Shown here: positions 1 to 8,655 of the stretch, piece by piece | Numbering within the stretch: position 1 is the first letter of the stretch | Layout of the letters: the number at the start of each line of letters is the position of its first letter | Assembly (NCBI GenBank): GCA_002345675.1 | Contig: DDWL01000038.1 | Span: 62,001-126,000, forward strand | Length of the DNA: 64,000 nt | Source: Bacteroidales bacterium UBA2287 | GTDB lineage: Bacteria > Bacteroidota > Bacteroidia > Bacteroidales > Tenuifilaceae | Direction of reading: 5' to 3' | The notes under the pieces: generated by a model | Databases searched by the model: none | The model's input: the letters and a program-made list of their open reading frames with translations, nothing else | Told to the model about the DNA's origin: nothing | Program-made: the position numbers and the translations under genes

Positions 1-22
1 CGTACAAACTTTAACTTTTTTT

Positions 23-47
23 AACCGCTTATTCGAGCGGTTTTTTT
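23..47 (+). terminator. Rho-independent terminator of a gene upstream of the window
   Basis: A 7-bp stem (AACCGCT at 23-29, AGCGGTT at 36-42) with a six-base loop runs directly into a T tract. No gene for it lies in the window, so it must end a plus-strand transcript starting before position 1. Confidence 0.7.
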
Positions 48-148
48 ATTTTCATTTCAATTATTACCAAATAGTTCCGTTTAGGTTTTCAACTCCGATT
101 CTTAAATCGGATAAATTAAACCTATTGATAACATAAAACTAAAAGACC

Positions 149-1456
149 ATGGGAATTGACGAAACAAAAAGTTGGGTTCGAAACTCGAAAACCCTAAAAG
201 TAATTGGAATAGGCGTATTGGCTCTTCTTCTTCTTATTCCAGCCAGCATGATTCAGTCGCTTATTAGAGAAAGGGAGTTTGCTTTTAACGAAGTTTATTC
301 CGAGGTTGGACAAAAATGGGGATATCCTCAAACCATTACTGGACCGGTAATTACTGTACCTTATATTACCCATTCGGTAGGAACCGATGGCAAAGTAATT
401 AGCATTCGCAAAAATGCCTACTTTCTCCCCGATTCGTTGGTTTATAATGGGGAAATAACACCCGAAACCCGTTACAGAGGAATATATAAAGTTCCTGTAT
501 ACAGTGGTAACCTAAATGTTAAAGGAAGTTTTAAGCAACCCGATCTTTCGCAATGGAAAATTAAAACTGAAAATATTCTTTGGGATGAAGCATCTATTTC
601 AATTGGAATTTCGGATATGCGGGGCATTCGAAGTGCAATTGTTTTAAGTTTAGGCGGCGACCGAATGGAAATGAACCCAGGTGCCGATGCTCGGGATATT
701 ATTAGCTCAGGAATATCGAGCATTATTGATTTAAAAAAGTATACCGATTTGTCGTTCTCGTTTTCGGTTGAACTAAATGGTAGCCAATCGCTAAGTTTTA
801 TTCCGCTTGGTAAGCAAACCGATGTTCAACTTACGTCGACTTGGAGTAACCCCAGCTTTAGCGGAGCTTTCTTACCCGCTTCGCGCGATATTAACGAGAA
901 GGGGTTTAATGCCAGCTGGAAGGTACTTAACCTTAACAGAAACTTTCCGCAGCAATGGATTGGTAACGAGTATATTGTAAGCGAATCATCGTTTGGAGTC
1001 GATTTTCTACTTCCTGTTGACCACTACCAAAAGAATACCCGAAGTGCAAAGTATGCAATTATGTTCATTGGGTTAACCTTTGTAGCCTTTTTGCTTTTCG
1101 AACTTATTTCGAAAAGAAAGATTCACCCTGTGCAGTACCTCTTGGTTGGTGGAGCGCTATGCGTTTTCTATACATTACTAGTTTCATTCTCGGAGCATAT
1201 AGGTTTCTTTTGGGCTTACACCATTTCGTCGGTTGCAACAATTGCTCTCATATCGCTATATTTTAATAGTATTATTGGTTCAGCACGAAGCACATCGCTT
1301 CTGTCGCTTATGCTCGTTGGGCTTTACCTTTTCCTATTTACCATTTTACAGTTGCAAGATTATGCCTTACTTATGGGAAGCATAGGATTATTTGCAGTAA
1401 TTTCGGTTGTTATGTACGTTTCACGCAGGGTCGATTGGTACGCGGGTGGCGAATAA
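149..1456 (+). CDS. creD: CreD-family inner membrane protein
   Basis: The 435-residue protein matches the CreD (Cet) family. It has a basic N-terminus, one membrane segment at about residues 17-37, a long periplasmic region that includes the family-typical stretch with GPVITVPY near residue 65, and a cluster of five or six membrane helices from about residue 305 to the end. In enterobacteria CreD belongs to the CreBC regulon and affects colicin tolerance and envelope integrity; its molecular activity is unknown. No creB or creC is adjacent, so control here is likely different. The gene stands alone between two terminators. Family assignment is secure; function is inferred from the family only. 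Confidence 0.88.
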   Translation: MGIDETKSWVRNSKTLKVIGIGVLALLLLIPASMIQSLIREREFAFNEVYSEVGQKWGYPQTITGPVITVPYITHSVGTDGKVISIRKNAYFLPDSLVYNGEITPETRYRGIYKVPVYSGNLNVKGSFKQPDLSQWKIKTENILWDEASISIGISDMRGIRSAIVLSLGGDRMEMNPGADARDIISSGISSIIDLKKYTDLSFSFSVELNGSQSLSFIPLGKQTDVQLTSTWSNPSFSGAFLPASRDINEKGFNASWKVLNLNRNFPQQWIGNEYIVSESSFGVDFLLPVDHYQKNTRSAKYAIMFIGLTFVAFLLFELISKRKIHPVQYLLVGGALCVFYTLLVSFSEHIGFFWAYTISSVATIALISLYFNSIIGSARSTSLLSLMLVGLYLFLFTILQLQDYALLMGSIGLFAVISVVMYVSRRVDWYAGGE

Positions 1457-1470
1457 ATGCGTTACCAAAA

Positions 1471-1507
1471 AAACCTCAGATTGCTTTAGTAGAGTCTGAG
1501 GTTTTTT
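1471..1507. terminator. Bidirectional terminator between creD and clpB
   Basis: A perfect 10-bp stem (AAACCTCAGA at 1471-1480, TCTGAGGTTT at 1495-1504) is flanked by an A tract on the left and a T tract on the right, so it can end both convergent transcripts. Confidence 0.85.
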
Positions 1508-1513
1508 TGTTTT

Positions 1514-4102
1514 TTACCTGAAAACCAGCGTTTCTCCATCGAAATAGTCGACAACTATTGGTTTATCCTTCGATATTTTTCCTGATAGAATTTGTGTCGA
1601 TAGCTGATTGAGCAAATGCTTTTGCAGCATTCTTTTAATTGGGCGTGCTCCATAAAGCAGATCAAATCCTGTTGTGGTTATCCAGTTTACAGCGCTTTCG
1701 GTTATCGAAACATCAAAGCCTTGCTCCTTAATTCGTTCTTTAATTATTTCGAATTGAAGTTTAACCACATCCCTTATTTCGCTACGTGTAAGCGGAGCAA
1801 ACATTATTATCTCGTCAATTCGGTTTAAAAACTCAGGTCGAATGGTTTGCTTTAGCAGTTCGAAAACTTGGTATTTAGTTTTCTCGAGAACAGTTTCGTC
1901 AATTTTCTTAGCAGCTTCGCTTAAGTTTGCTTGAATTATGTGTGAGCCAATATTCGAGGTCATTACAATAATGGTGTTTTTAAAATCGACAATTCGTCCT
2001 TTGTTATCGGTAAGCCTGCCATCGTCGAGAACCTGAAGGAGAATGTTGAAAACATCGGGGTGCGCCTTTTCTATTTCGTCGAGTAGCACAACCGAGTAGG
2101 GCTTATGGCGAACCGATTCGGTTAGCTGTCCCCCTTCGTCGTAACCCACGTAGCCCGGAGGAGCACCAATAAGTCGCGAAACCGAGTGTCTTTCCTGGTA
2201 TTCGCTCATATCGATTCGGGTCATTAGGTTTTCGTCATTAAAAAGAAACTCGGCAAGGGCTTTTGCCAGTTCGGTTTTTCCAACTCCAGTTGTTCCGAGG
2301 AAAATGAACGACCCAATGGGCTTTTTCGAATCCGAAAGGCCAGCTCGGTTTCTTCGAACCGCATCGGCAACCGATACAATGGCTTCGTGCTGACCCACAA
2401 CCCTTTTGTGAAGTTGTTCCTCAAGGCTTAGGAGTTTCTCCCTTTCGCTTTGTAGCATTCGCGAAACTGGAATGCCTGTCCAGCGGGCAACTACTTCGGC
2501 AATATCCTCCGAGTCAACCTCTTCTTTAATTAAGGCAAAATCGGTTTGACTTGAAGTAAGTTCCTCTTTAAACCTTTCAATGGCAGTTTCAGCCTCCTTA
2601 ATTTTTCCGTACCTAAGCTCGGCAACTTTTTCAAACTCACTTCGCCTTTCAGCCTCTTCGGCTTCTATTTTCATATTCTCAATGGCTTGCTTATTTTGCT
2701 GAATTTTTTCGATAATACTTTTTTCGCTTTGCCATTTTGCACGAAGCTTATTGCGGTCGTCGGAAAGGTTCGCAATTTCGGAACTTAGCTCCTCAAGTTT
2801 CTTTTTATCGCCCTCGCGTTTAATGGCTTCGCGTTCAATTTCGAGTTGCTTAATGCGTCGTTCAATCTCATCGATGCTTTCGGGAACCGAGTTCATTTCG
2901 AGGCGAAGCTTCGAAGCAGCCTCATCAATTAGGTCGATGGCTTTATCGGGTAAAAAGCGGTTCGAAATATAGCGATGCGAAAGTTCCACCGCAGCAATTA
3001 TGGCTTCGTCCTTTATTCGCACCGAGTGGTGCGTTTCGTAGCGTTCCTTAAGTCCTCGAAGTATCGATACGGCATCGGGTACAGAGGGCTCGTCGACGAG
3101 TACATTCTGAAACCTTCGCTCTAGCGCTTTGTCTTTTTCGAAGTACTTTTGATACTCGTTAAGCGTTGTGGCGCCAATAGCTCTTAATTCGCCACGAGCA
3201 AGGGCAGGTTTAAGAATGTTGGCAGCATCCATTGCGCCTTCGCTTTTGCCGGCACCCACAAGTGTATGAATTTCGTCGATGAAAAGAATTACTTCGCCAT
3301 TCGAAGCTATTACTTCCTTTATAACCGACTTTAATCGTTCTTCAAATTCACCTTTATACTTTGCCCCAGCAATAAGAGCGCCCATGTCGAGTGAGTAGAG
3401 TTGCTTCGATTTAAGGTTTTCGGGAACATCGCCATTTATAATTCGGTGGGCTATACCCTCGGCTATTGCAGTTTTTCCAACCCCAGGTTCGCCAATAAGA
3501 ATTGGGTTATTCTTGGTTCGTCGCGATAGTATTTGCAGTACACGTCGTATCTCGTCGTCGCGACCAATAACGGGGTCGAGTTTGCCGCTGCGCGCCATTT
3601 CGTTTAGGTGAATTGCAAAACGATTTAGAGCATTGTAGGTGTCTTCGGCAGTTTGCGAGTCGACTTTAGAACCCTTACGGAGTTCGACAATGGCAAGCTT
3701 TAAGTCCTTTGCCGTAACTCCAGCATCCTTCATAATTTGCGAAACCTGATCGCCACTTTCGAGCAATCCAATTAAAAGGTGCTCAATGGAAACAAATTGG
3801 TCGCCAAGTTCGCGAGCGGCTTCGGAAGCTTTTTGAAGTACTCTGTTCGATGCTGAGCTTAGGTATTGCTCGCCTCCGCTAACCTTCGGATAACTCTCGA
3901 GTACTCTATTTAAAATTGATTCGAATGCTCCTGGATTTACACCAAGTTTTTTCAAAATAAAACTGGCAATACCTTCGGCTTCACTAATTATTCCTTTTAA
4001 AATATGAATGGGTTCAATGGCAGGGTGATTGAATCCTTGAGCAATAGTAACTGCTTGCTGTATTGCTTCCTGCGATTTTATGGTTAAGTTGTTGGTATTC
4101 AT
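1514..4102 (-). CDS. clpB: ATP-dependent disaggregase ClpB
   Basis: ClpB is a hexameric AAA+ chaperone that threads aggregated proteins through its pore together with DnaK. The order is typical: Clp N-terminal repeats (about 1-145), first AAA+ module with Walker A GEPGVGKT at residues 204-211, a coiled-coil middle domain (about 405-525), a second Walker A GTTGVGKT near 605, and the small C-terminal domain. I start at the ATG at 4102 (862 residues, normal for ClpB). The reading frame stays open 17 codons further upstream, but that part does not resemble ClpB and the family starts with the Met-Asn-x-x-x-Leu-Thr pattern seen here. No CIRCE element was seen upstream. Confidence 0.96.
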   Translation of the reverse strand: MNTNNLTIKSQEAIQQAVTIAQGFNHPAIEPIHILKGIISEAEGIASFILKKLGVNPGAFESILNRVLESYPKVSGGEQYLSSASNRVLQKASEAARELGDQFVSIEHLLIGLLESGDQVSQIMKDAGVTAKDLKLAIVELRKGSKVDSQTAEDTYNALNRFAIHLNEMARSGKLDPVIGRDDEIRRVLQILSRRTKNNPILIGEPGVGKTAIAEGIAHRIINGDVPENLKSKQLYSLDMGALIAGAKYKGEFEERLKSVIKEVIASNGEVILFIDEIHTLVGAGKSEGAMDAANILKPALARGELRAIGATTLNEYQKYFEKDKALERRFQNVLVDEPSVPDAVSILRGLKERYETHHSVRIKDEAIIAAVELSHRYISNRFLPDKAIDLIDEAASKLRLEMNSVPESIDEIERRIKQLEIEREAIKREGDKKKLEELSSEIANLSDDRNKLRAKWQSEKSIIEKIQQNKQAIENMKIEAEEAERRSEFEKVAELRYGKIKEAETAIERFKEELTSSQTDFALIKEEVDSEDIAEVVARWTGIPVSRMLQSEREKLLSLEEQLHKRVVGQHEAIVSVADAVRRNRAGLSDSKKPIGSFIFLGTTGVGKTELAKALAEFLFNDENLMTRIDMSEYQERHSVSRLIGAPPGYVGYDEGGQLTESVRHKPYSVVLLDEIEKAHPDVFNILLQVLDDGRLTDNKGRIVDFKNTIIVMTSNIGSHIIQANLSEAAKKIDETVLEKTKYQVFELLKQTIRPEFLNRIDEIIMFAPLTRSEIRDVVKLQFEIIKERIKEQGFDVSITESAVNWITTTGFDLLYGARPIKRMLQKHLLNQLSTQILSGKISKDKPIVVDYFDGETLVFR

Positions 4103-4215
4103 TTTATTTACAATTATTAAACAATTAAATTGCTTCAAATTTTTTACCAACACCCCAGAGGCGCCATTTTGTCTTGTTTATCCTTTTTATTTCTGTTATT
4201 TTGGCGCTAAAGCAT

Positions 4216-4247
4216 AAAAAAAAGCTGCCCTACAGCAGCTTTTTTTA
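4216..4247 (-). terminator. Terminator of the M16 protease gene
   Basis: Stem AGCTGC (4223-4228) with GCAGCT (4235-4240), extended by A/T pairs, and tracts of A on the left and T on the right. It lies just past the minus-strand stop at 4266. Confidence 0.8.
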
Positions 4248-4265
4248 AAGGTAAAAAATTTAAGG

Positions 4266-7076
4266 TTACTGCTGAACAGGTCCCATAATAACCTGAAGCA
4301 TATTGGCATTATTAAATAGCTTTTGAGCAGCCTTTTGAACTTCGGCCGATTTAAGGTTTTGAACCATACCCTCGTAGCCAGTAAACATATCAACTCCGTT
4401 TGCATAGTACTCTTTAATTGCCGACGACCAGAAGCGGTTTTCGCGAAGCCTTTCCTGGCGAGTTTTTAGGAAGTACTCGCGAGCCTTATTCAAATCAACT
4501 TCGGTTGGCCCTTCATTGATTATCTTTTCAAGTTCCGAGTGAATAATTCCAATTAAATGGTTGGCTTTTGCAGGGTCGGTATCGAAAAACATATTAACCA
4601 TTACCTGATTAATTGGGTATTTCGAAATGCTAATTCGTGCCGATACGCCGTATGTTCCACCTTCCTTTTCGCGAATGGTTTCGGTGTAGCGAAGGTCGAG
4701 TACATGCTCAATTGCACTAGCTAAAAGAATATTTTGGTAGGTATACTCAGCTTTATTTTGGAAAGCAACAAAACACGAACCCTTTGGAACTTGCATGCTA
4801 ATTTGGAATGGCTTATAGGTTTTTCCTGCTGGGAAGCGAACGTTGTTGTCTTTCCAATTCTCTTTTCTTTTAATGTTTGGTAGCGAAGCAATGTAAGTTT
4901 CAACAAGGGGTTTAACCACTTCAATGTTAACATTTCCAACAAAAACAAATGTGAAGTCGCTGGCATCGGCAAAACGATTCTTGTAAATCGCCTCCATTTT
5001 CTTAAAGTCAACTTCCTTAAGCATATCGAGGTTCATTGGGCGCTTGCGTATGTGCCTGTTGTTAACGAAGTAGTTAATGGAGTCGCGGAAAATCATATTA
5101 GGATTACTTCCAGCATTTTGCAGCATGGCTTGCATTTGCGACATGGTAGAGTTGAAGGCCGATTCGTCGAAGCGAGGTGCAGTAAAGTACAAGTGAATTA
5201 GCTGCATCATAAGTTCAATATCATTTGGTGAACTTGATGCAGACACACCCTCTTCGTACTCCCCAATGTAAGGGTTAACAGTAACCAGTTTACCAGCAAG
5301 CATCTTGTCGAGTTCAACTTTCGAAAAGTTGCTAACACCGCTCATCATAGCTATTGATGAGGTGAACTGAGCCGTAGGAACATCATTGTCGGCAACTAGA
5401 GAGAAACCACCTGGGCTATATGCCGATAGGAGAACTTCGTCCTCTTTAAAATCGGTTGGTTTAATAACTACCTTAATTCCGTTCGAAAGAGTCCACTCGG
5501 TTGTTCCAAGCACTTTATTTTCAGTAATTTTTTTAACTTTCCCTGCCTTAGGCATTTGGCTAATTAGGGGTTCCGACGAAACATTGTCCTTATAAGCCTC
5601 GAGGGTGCTGTTTTTTACTTCATTGTAAATTTCAAGAACCTTTTCTTTTGAAGGGAGTGTGGCAGCTTCCTTTTCGGGAGCGCTAATGAAAAACACCATG
5701 TTTTCATCTTTTGTCCATTCCTTAGCTTTAGCGCTAACCTCTTCGAGAGTAATTGAAGGAACTAACGATTGGGAAACCATGTATTCGAACTCAACTCCAG
5801 GTATTGGGTCGTTGTTCGAGAAGTGCGACATGTACTCACGAACCAAATTTTGGCTTTTTACTTTATCGCGTTCCTTGTAGTCGTTCTCAATGCTGCGAAG
5901 AAGATCGGCTTTTGCCCTGTCGAGTTCGGTTTGAGTAAACCCATGTTGCACAACCCTGTAGTTTTCTTCGAGCATTAATTTAAATGCCCTTTGCGAATCG
6001 TTTTCGCGAGCATTTGCAATTAAAATGTAAGCCGATTTGGTTCTTACTAAGTCGCCGTAGTAGTTGTAAGCAAATACAAATGGAGGATTTTCTTTTTGTC
6101 GAAGCTCATCGAAACGAGCGTTAAGCATTTGGCTGTAAAGGTTTTTAATAATGCTATTTTTGTAGTAGCCTAAGTTCTTTTCGTTCGAAGGAGTTGCTGG
6201 TTGCTTATAAAAAAGTTCAACCATAGTTCGGGTAGCTTCGGGGTCGGTAAAAATACCTACAATAGGCTCCTTATGGTCGGGAACTTCAAACTCGGGGCGG
6301 GGTTTAGCATTTTCGGGCATAGGTATTGCCGAAAAAAGTTTCTGGATTTTTGCCTCCATCATTTGAGGGTCGAAGTCGCCAACAATAATAAGTGCCTGCA
6401 AGTCGGGACGATACCAGTCGCGGTAAAAACGGCGAATTGTTTCGTACTCAAAGTTGTCAATAATGTCAAGTTTTCCAATTACGTCTCGTTGAGCATACTT
6501 TGAACCTTGGTAAAGGTAGCCCATACGTGCTTGGTAGGTTCTGTAATCGGAGTTGCGACGAGTACGCCACTCTTCGTGAATTACACCACGTTCTGCATCA
6601 ATTTCTTTGTCCTCAAACGAAATATAGCTAGCCCAGTCGTGAAGAATAAGAAGTGCCGAGTCGATAATGCTTTCGCGAGTTAATGGTACATTCGACAGGT
6701 TGTAGGCAGTAATGTCTTGCGAAGTGAATGCGTTAACATTGTGACCAAATTTTACTCCAATATTCTCTAAAAAGTTAAGAATATCCTTATCAGGAAAGTT
6801 TTTGGTGCCATTAAATGCCATATGCTCGGTAAAGTGGGCAAGACCATCCTGGTCATCATCCTCGAGCATTGCGCCAACATTATATACAATGTAGAATTCG
6901 GCGCGTTCTTTTGGTTCGCTATTTTTGCGAATGTAATAGCGCATGCCATTCTCTAGGTTTCCTATAACAACCTTTTGATCAGTTGGTAAAGGAGTATCCC
7001 AGTTAACTTGTGCAACCGATACTAATGCAGCAATTACAAAAGCGACTAAAAATGTTAAAATACGTAAGTGTTTCAT
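4266..7076 (-). CDS. Secreted M16 family zinc metalloprotease (PqqL-like)
   Basis: The 936-residue protein starts with a signal peptide (cleavage probably after VSVA, about residue 22). It has the inverted zinc motif HxxEH as His81-Phe-Thr-Glu84-His85 and the distal glutamate in the stretch ERGVIHEEW near residue 160. A second, catalytically inactive M16 half follows from about residue 500. Two fused M16 pairs of this length are typical of PqqL-type periplasmic peptidases, which degrade imported peptides or help iron-peptide uptake in other bacteria. Substrate unknown here. A minus-strand -7 box lies 39-46 bp upstream of the start. Confidence 0.9.
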   Translation of the reverse strand: MKHLRILTFLVAFVIAALVSVAQVNWDTPLPTDQKVVIGNLENGMRYYIRKNSEPKERAEFYIVYNVGAMLEDDDQDGLAHFTEHMAFNGTKNFPDKDILNFLENIGVKFGHNVNAFTSQDITAYNLSNVPLTRESIIDSALLILHDWASYISFEDKEIDAERGVIHEEWRTRRNSDYRTYQARMGYLYQGSKYAQRDVIGKLDIIDNFEYETIRRFYRDWYRPDLQALIIVGDFDPQMMEAKIQKLFSAIPMPENAKPRPEFEVPDHKEPIVGIFTDPEATRTMVELFYKQPATPSNEKNLGYYKNSIIKNLYSQMLNARFDELRQKENPPFVFAYNYYGDLVRTKSAYILIANARENDSQRAFKLMLEENYRVVQHGFTQTELDRAKADLLRSIENDYKERDKVKSQNLVREYMSHFSNNDPIPGVEFEYMVSQSLVPSITLEEVSAKAKEWTKDENMVFFISAPEKEAATLPSKEKVLEIYNEVKNSTLEAYKDNVSSEPLISQMPKAGKVKKITENKVLGTTEWTLSNGIKVVIKPTDFKEDEVLLSAYSPGGFSLVADNDVPTAQFTSSIAMMSGVSNFSKVELDKMLAGKLVTVNPYIGEYEEGVSASSSPNDIELMMQLIHLYFTAPRFDESAFNSTMSQMQAMLQNAGSNPNMIFRDSINYFVNNRHIRKRPMNLDMLKEVDFKKMEAIYKNRFADASDFTFVFVGNVNIEVVKPLVETYIASLPNIKRKENWKDNNVRFPAGKTYKPFQISMQVPKGSCFVAFQNKAEYTYQNILLASAIEHVLDLRYTETIREKEGGTYGVSARISISKYPINQVMVNMFFDTDPAKANHLIGIIHSELEKIINEGPTEVDLNKAREYFLKTRQERLRENRFWSSAIKEYYANGVDMFTGYEGMVQNLKSAEVQKAAQKLFNNANMLQVIMGPVQQ

Positions 7077-7114
7077 TGATAATTTTTTAAGGTTGATGAT
7101 TTAGAATTTGATAT

Positions 7115-7122
7115 CAAAAATA
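7115..7122 (-). promoter_or_regulatory. -7 box for the M16 protease gene
   Basis: CAAAAATA on the plus strand reads TATTTTTG on the minus strand, matching TAnnTTTG. It would give a leader of about 30 nt. No clear -33 element. Confidence 0.45.
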
Positions 7123-7295
7123 ATGAAAGTTAATTTAGAAATTGTTAGCAAAACAATTCTTTTAACAATTGTAAATGATTTTTATTGTACAATGATTTGA
7201 TGAAAATGCGTCAAAAGGATTAACGTACAAAATTGAATTCTTTTAAAAAATATAACTCTAATTAGTAAATAGTCGCAAAGGCTAGGGGAGTAATC

Positions 7296-7322
7296 AAAAA
7301 AAGGTTACCCGAACCTTTTTTT
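7296..7322. terminator. Orphan terminator-like hairpin
   Basis: AAAAAAAGGTT and AACCTTTTTTT form a stem around a five-base loop, flanked by A and T tracts. Neither neighbouring gene is transcribed towards it as an end point, so it may end an unannotated small RNA. Confidence 0.5.
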
Positions 7323-7562
7323 ATGCTTAGGGATTTTTGGTGGAAAATTCTTGGCTTACTAACTCAGGATTCGGGCAACCCGGTTGCTTTTGGGTGCAAC
7401 CTATATAAACGTGTTGTTGGGGAACGAATATTATTTATGGAAAACCGTGCCAAAATATAATTAGTCTTGTAAGTGTCATATATACAAGTTTATATGTCGA
7501 ATTTCATTTCGTGAAAAGATTACTTTTATCCCCAATTTGTGGATTTTTTATGAAATTTGCTA

Positions 7563-7700
7563 CACACATCTAACAACTATCATCCAACTTCACCACAATA
7601 GACACTCCTGATAGTTATCGGGGCAACATCTAATATCTAACATCCAACATCCAACATCCAACCCCCGATAGTTATCGGGGCAACATCCAACATCCAATAT
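7563..7700. repeat. CATCCAA/CATCTAA tandem repeats with embedded GATAGTTATCGGGG palindromes
   Basis: Degenerate heptamer-like units CATCCAA and CATCTAA recur at least eight times. Two copies of the palindrome family CCCCGATA-GT-TATCGGGG sit inside: an imperfect one at 7607-7623 and a perfect one at 7663-7680. The same combination occurs near 11985. Confidence 0.8.
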
Positions 7701-7702
7701 CA

Positions 7703-7856
7703 CTATAATAGTCATAATAGAATAGAATACAATAGAATAAAATAAAATAGAAAAGTTGAAGACTTAAAGACGACATTAACTTCAAACTTCAAACTTCGAT
7801 CTTCCGACTTCGGACTTCCGACTTCGGACTTCCGTCTTCCGTCTTCCGTCTTCGTA
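7703..7856. repeat. AATAGAAT and ACTTCCG/ACTTCGG simple repeats
   Basis: From 7703 to about 7756 the sequence is built of AATAG/AATAAA units. From 7787 to 7856 it is built of alternating ACTTCCG, ACTTCGG and TCTTCCG units. These run right up to the nth promoter box. Confidence 0.75.
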
Positions 7857-7865
7857 AACAATAAC

Positions 7866-7873
7866 TATCTTTG
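7866..7873 (+). promoter_or_regulatory. -7 box of nth
   Basis: TATCTTTG matches the Bacteroidota consensus TAnnTTTG exactly. It places the transcription start near 7880. That supports the ATG at 7892 as the nth start, because the upstream in-frame TTG at 7871 lies inside the box. Confidence 0.6.
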
Positions 7874-7891
7874 GAAGTAAAATTTGATACT

Positions 7892-8551
7892 ATGAAGATA
7901 AACGACAAATTCGCACATGTTGTTAAGTTCTTTCAGCAAACCATGCCTGTAGCCGAAACGGAGTTGGATCACACAAATCCTTACGAACTTATTGTGGCTA
8001 CAATACTTTCGGCACAGTGTACCGACAAGCGTGTAAACATAATAACTCCAACTTTCTTTCAAAAATTTCCTGTTGCCGAAGTGCTTGCCAATGCTTCGCT
8101 CGAAGAGGTTTTCGAAGTAATTAAATCGTGCTCGTACCCAAACAATAAGGCAAAAAACCTTATTGGCATGGCCAAAAAAGTTGTCGAAAAGTTCAATGGT
8201 GCAATTCCAAACAGTATAGAAGAATTGCAGGAATTACCCGGTGTAGGTCGCAAAACTGCTAATGTTGTTGCTTCTGTTGCATTTAATACCCCTGCAATAG
8301 CAGTGGACACACACGTTTTTAGGGTAGCAGCCCGCATTGGATTAAGTTCAAAGGCCAAAACCCCAACCGAAACCGAGAAGCAGCTTATGAAAGGTTTCCC
8401 CCGTGAAATTTGGGCTGTAGCCCACCATTGGTTAATTCTGCATGGACGCTATGTTTGCATTGCTCGAAAGCCAAAGTGCGAACTTTGTGGATTGCGTGAA
8501 GTGTGTAGTGATTTTCAACAAAAAATGAAAAGCAAACAGGCTAAAACCTAA
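7892..8551 (+). CDS. nth: Endonuclease III (DNA glycosylase/AP lyase)
   Basis: Endonuclease III removes oxidised pyrimidines and cleaves the resulting abasic site in base excision repair. The 219-residue protein carries the helix-hairpin-helix LPGVGRKTAN with catalytic Lys121, the catalytic Asp139 in AVDTHV, and a C-terminal 4Fe-4S cluster of four cysteines spaced Cx6Cx2Cx5C from about residue 192. Length and residue order are those of E. coli Nth. The ATG start is favoured over the TTG at 7871, which overlaps the promoter box. It stands alone ahead of gcvT, which has its own promoter. Confidence 0.96.
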   Translation: MKINDKFAHVVKFFQQTMPVAETELDHTNPYELIVATILSAQCTDKRVNIITPTFFQKFPVAEVLANASLEEVFEVIKSCSYPNNKAKNLIGMAKKVVEKFNGAIPNSIEELQELPGVGRKTANVVASVAFNTPAIAVDTHVFRVAARIGLSSKAKTPTETEKQLMKGFPREIWAVAHHWLILHGRYVCIARKPKCELCGLREVCSDFQQKMKSKQAKT

Positions 8552-8573
8552 TTGTTAAACATACCCTTTCCCA

Positions 8574-8604
8574 TTGGGAATTACTGAAATTAACCTTACG
8601 TTTG
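8574..8604 (+). promoter_or_regulatory. Promoter of gcvT
   Basis: TTG at 8574-8576, a 20-bp gap and TACGTTTG at 8597-8604 fit the Bacteroidota -33/-7 pattern well. The leader would be about 45 nt. Confidence 0.65.
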
Positions 8605-8655
8605 TAACACAATTTAAAGTCTTTCGTTTCTCTAACAATATTAAATCTCTGTACG

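Larger units (their letters stand above)
7077..7562. other. Gene-free stretch with an orphan terminator and a GCAACC stem-loop
   Basis: This is the left part of the gap of about 815 bp between the M16 gene and nth. It starts with the AT-rich leader of the M16 gene. At 7296-7322 is a terminator-like hairpin that no annotated gene needs. At 7375-7401 the hexamer GCAACC occurs in alternating orientation three times, able to form either of two hairpins. I found no convincing reading frame. Confidence 0.5.

Noticed and set aside
1514..4153. Longer ClpB start adding 17 residues
   Set aside because: The extra residues are absent from the ClpB pattern and the ATG at 4102 gives a normal-length protein.
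7607..7700. Possible CRISPR array from regular CATCCAAC units
   Set aside because: Units are 7 bp long and contiguous, without spacers of 30 bp or longer, and there are no cas genes.
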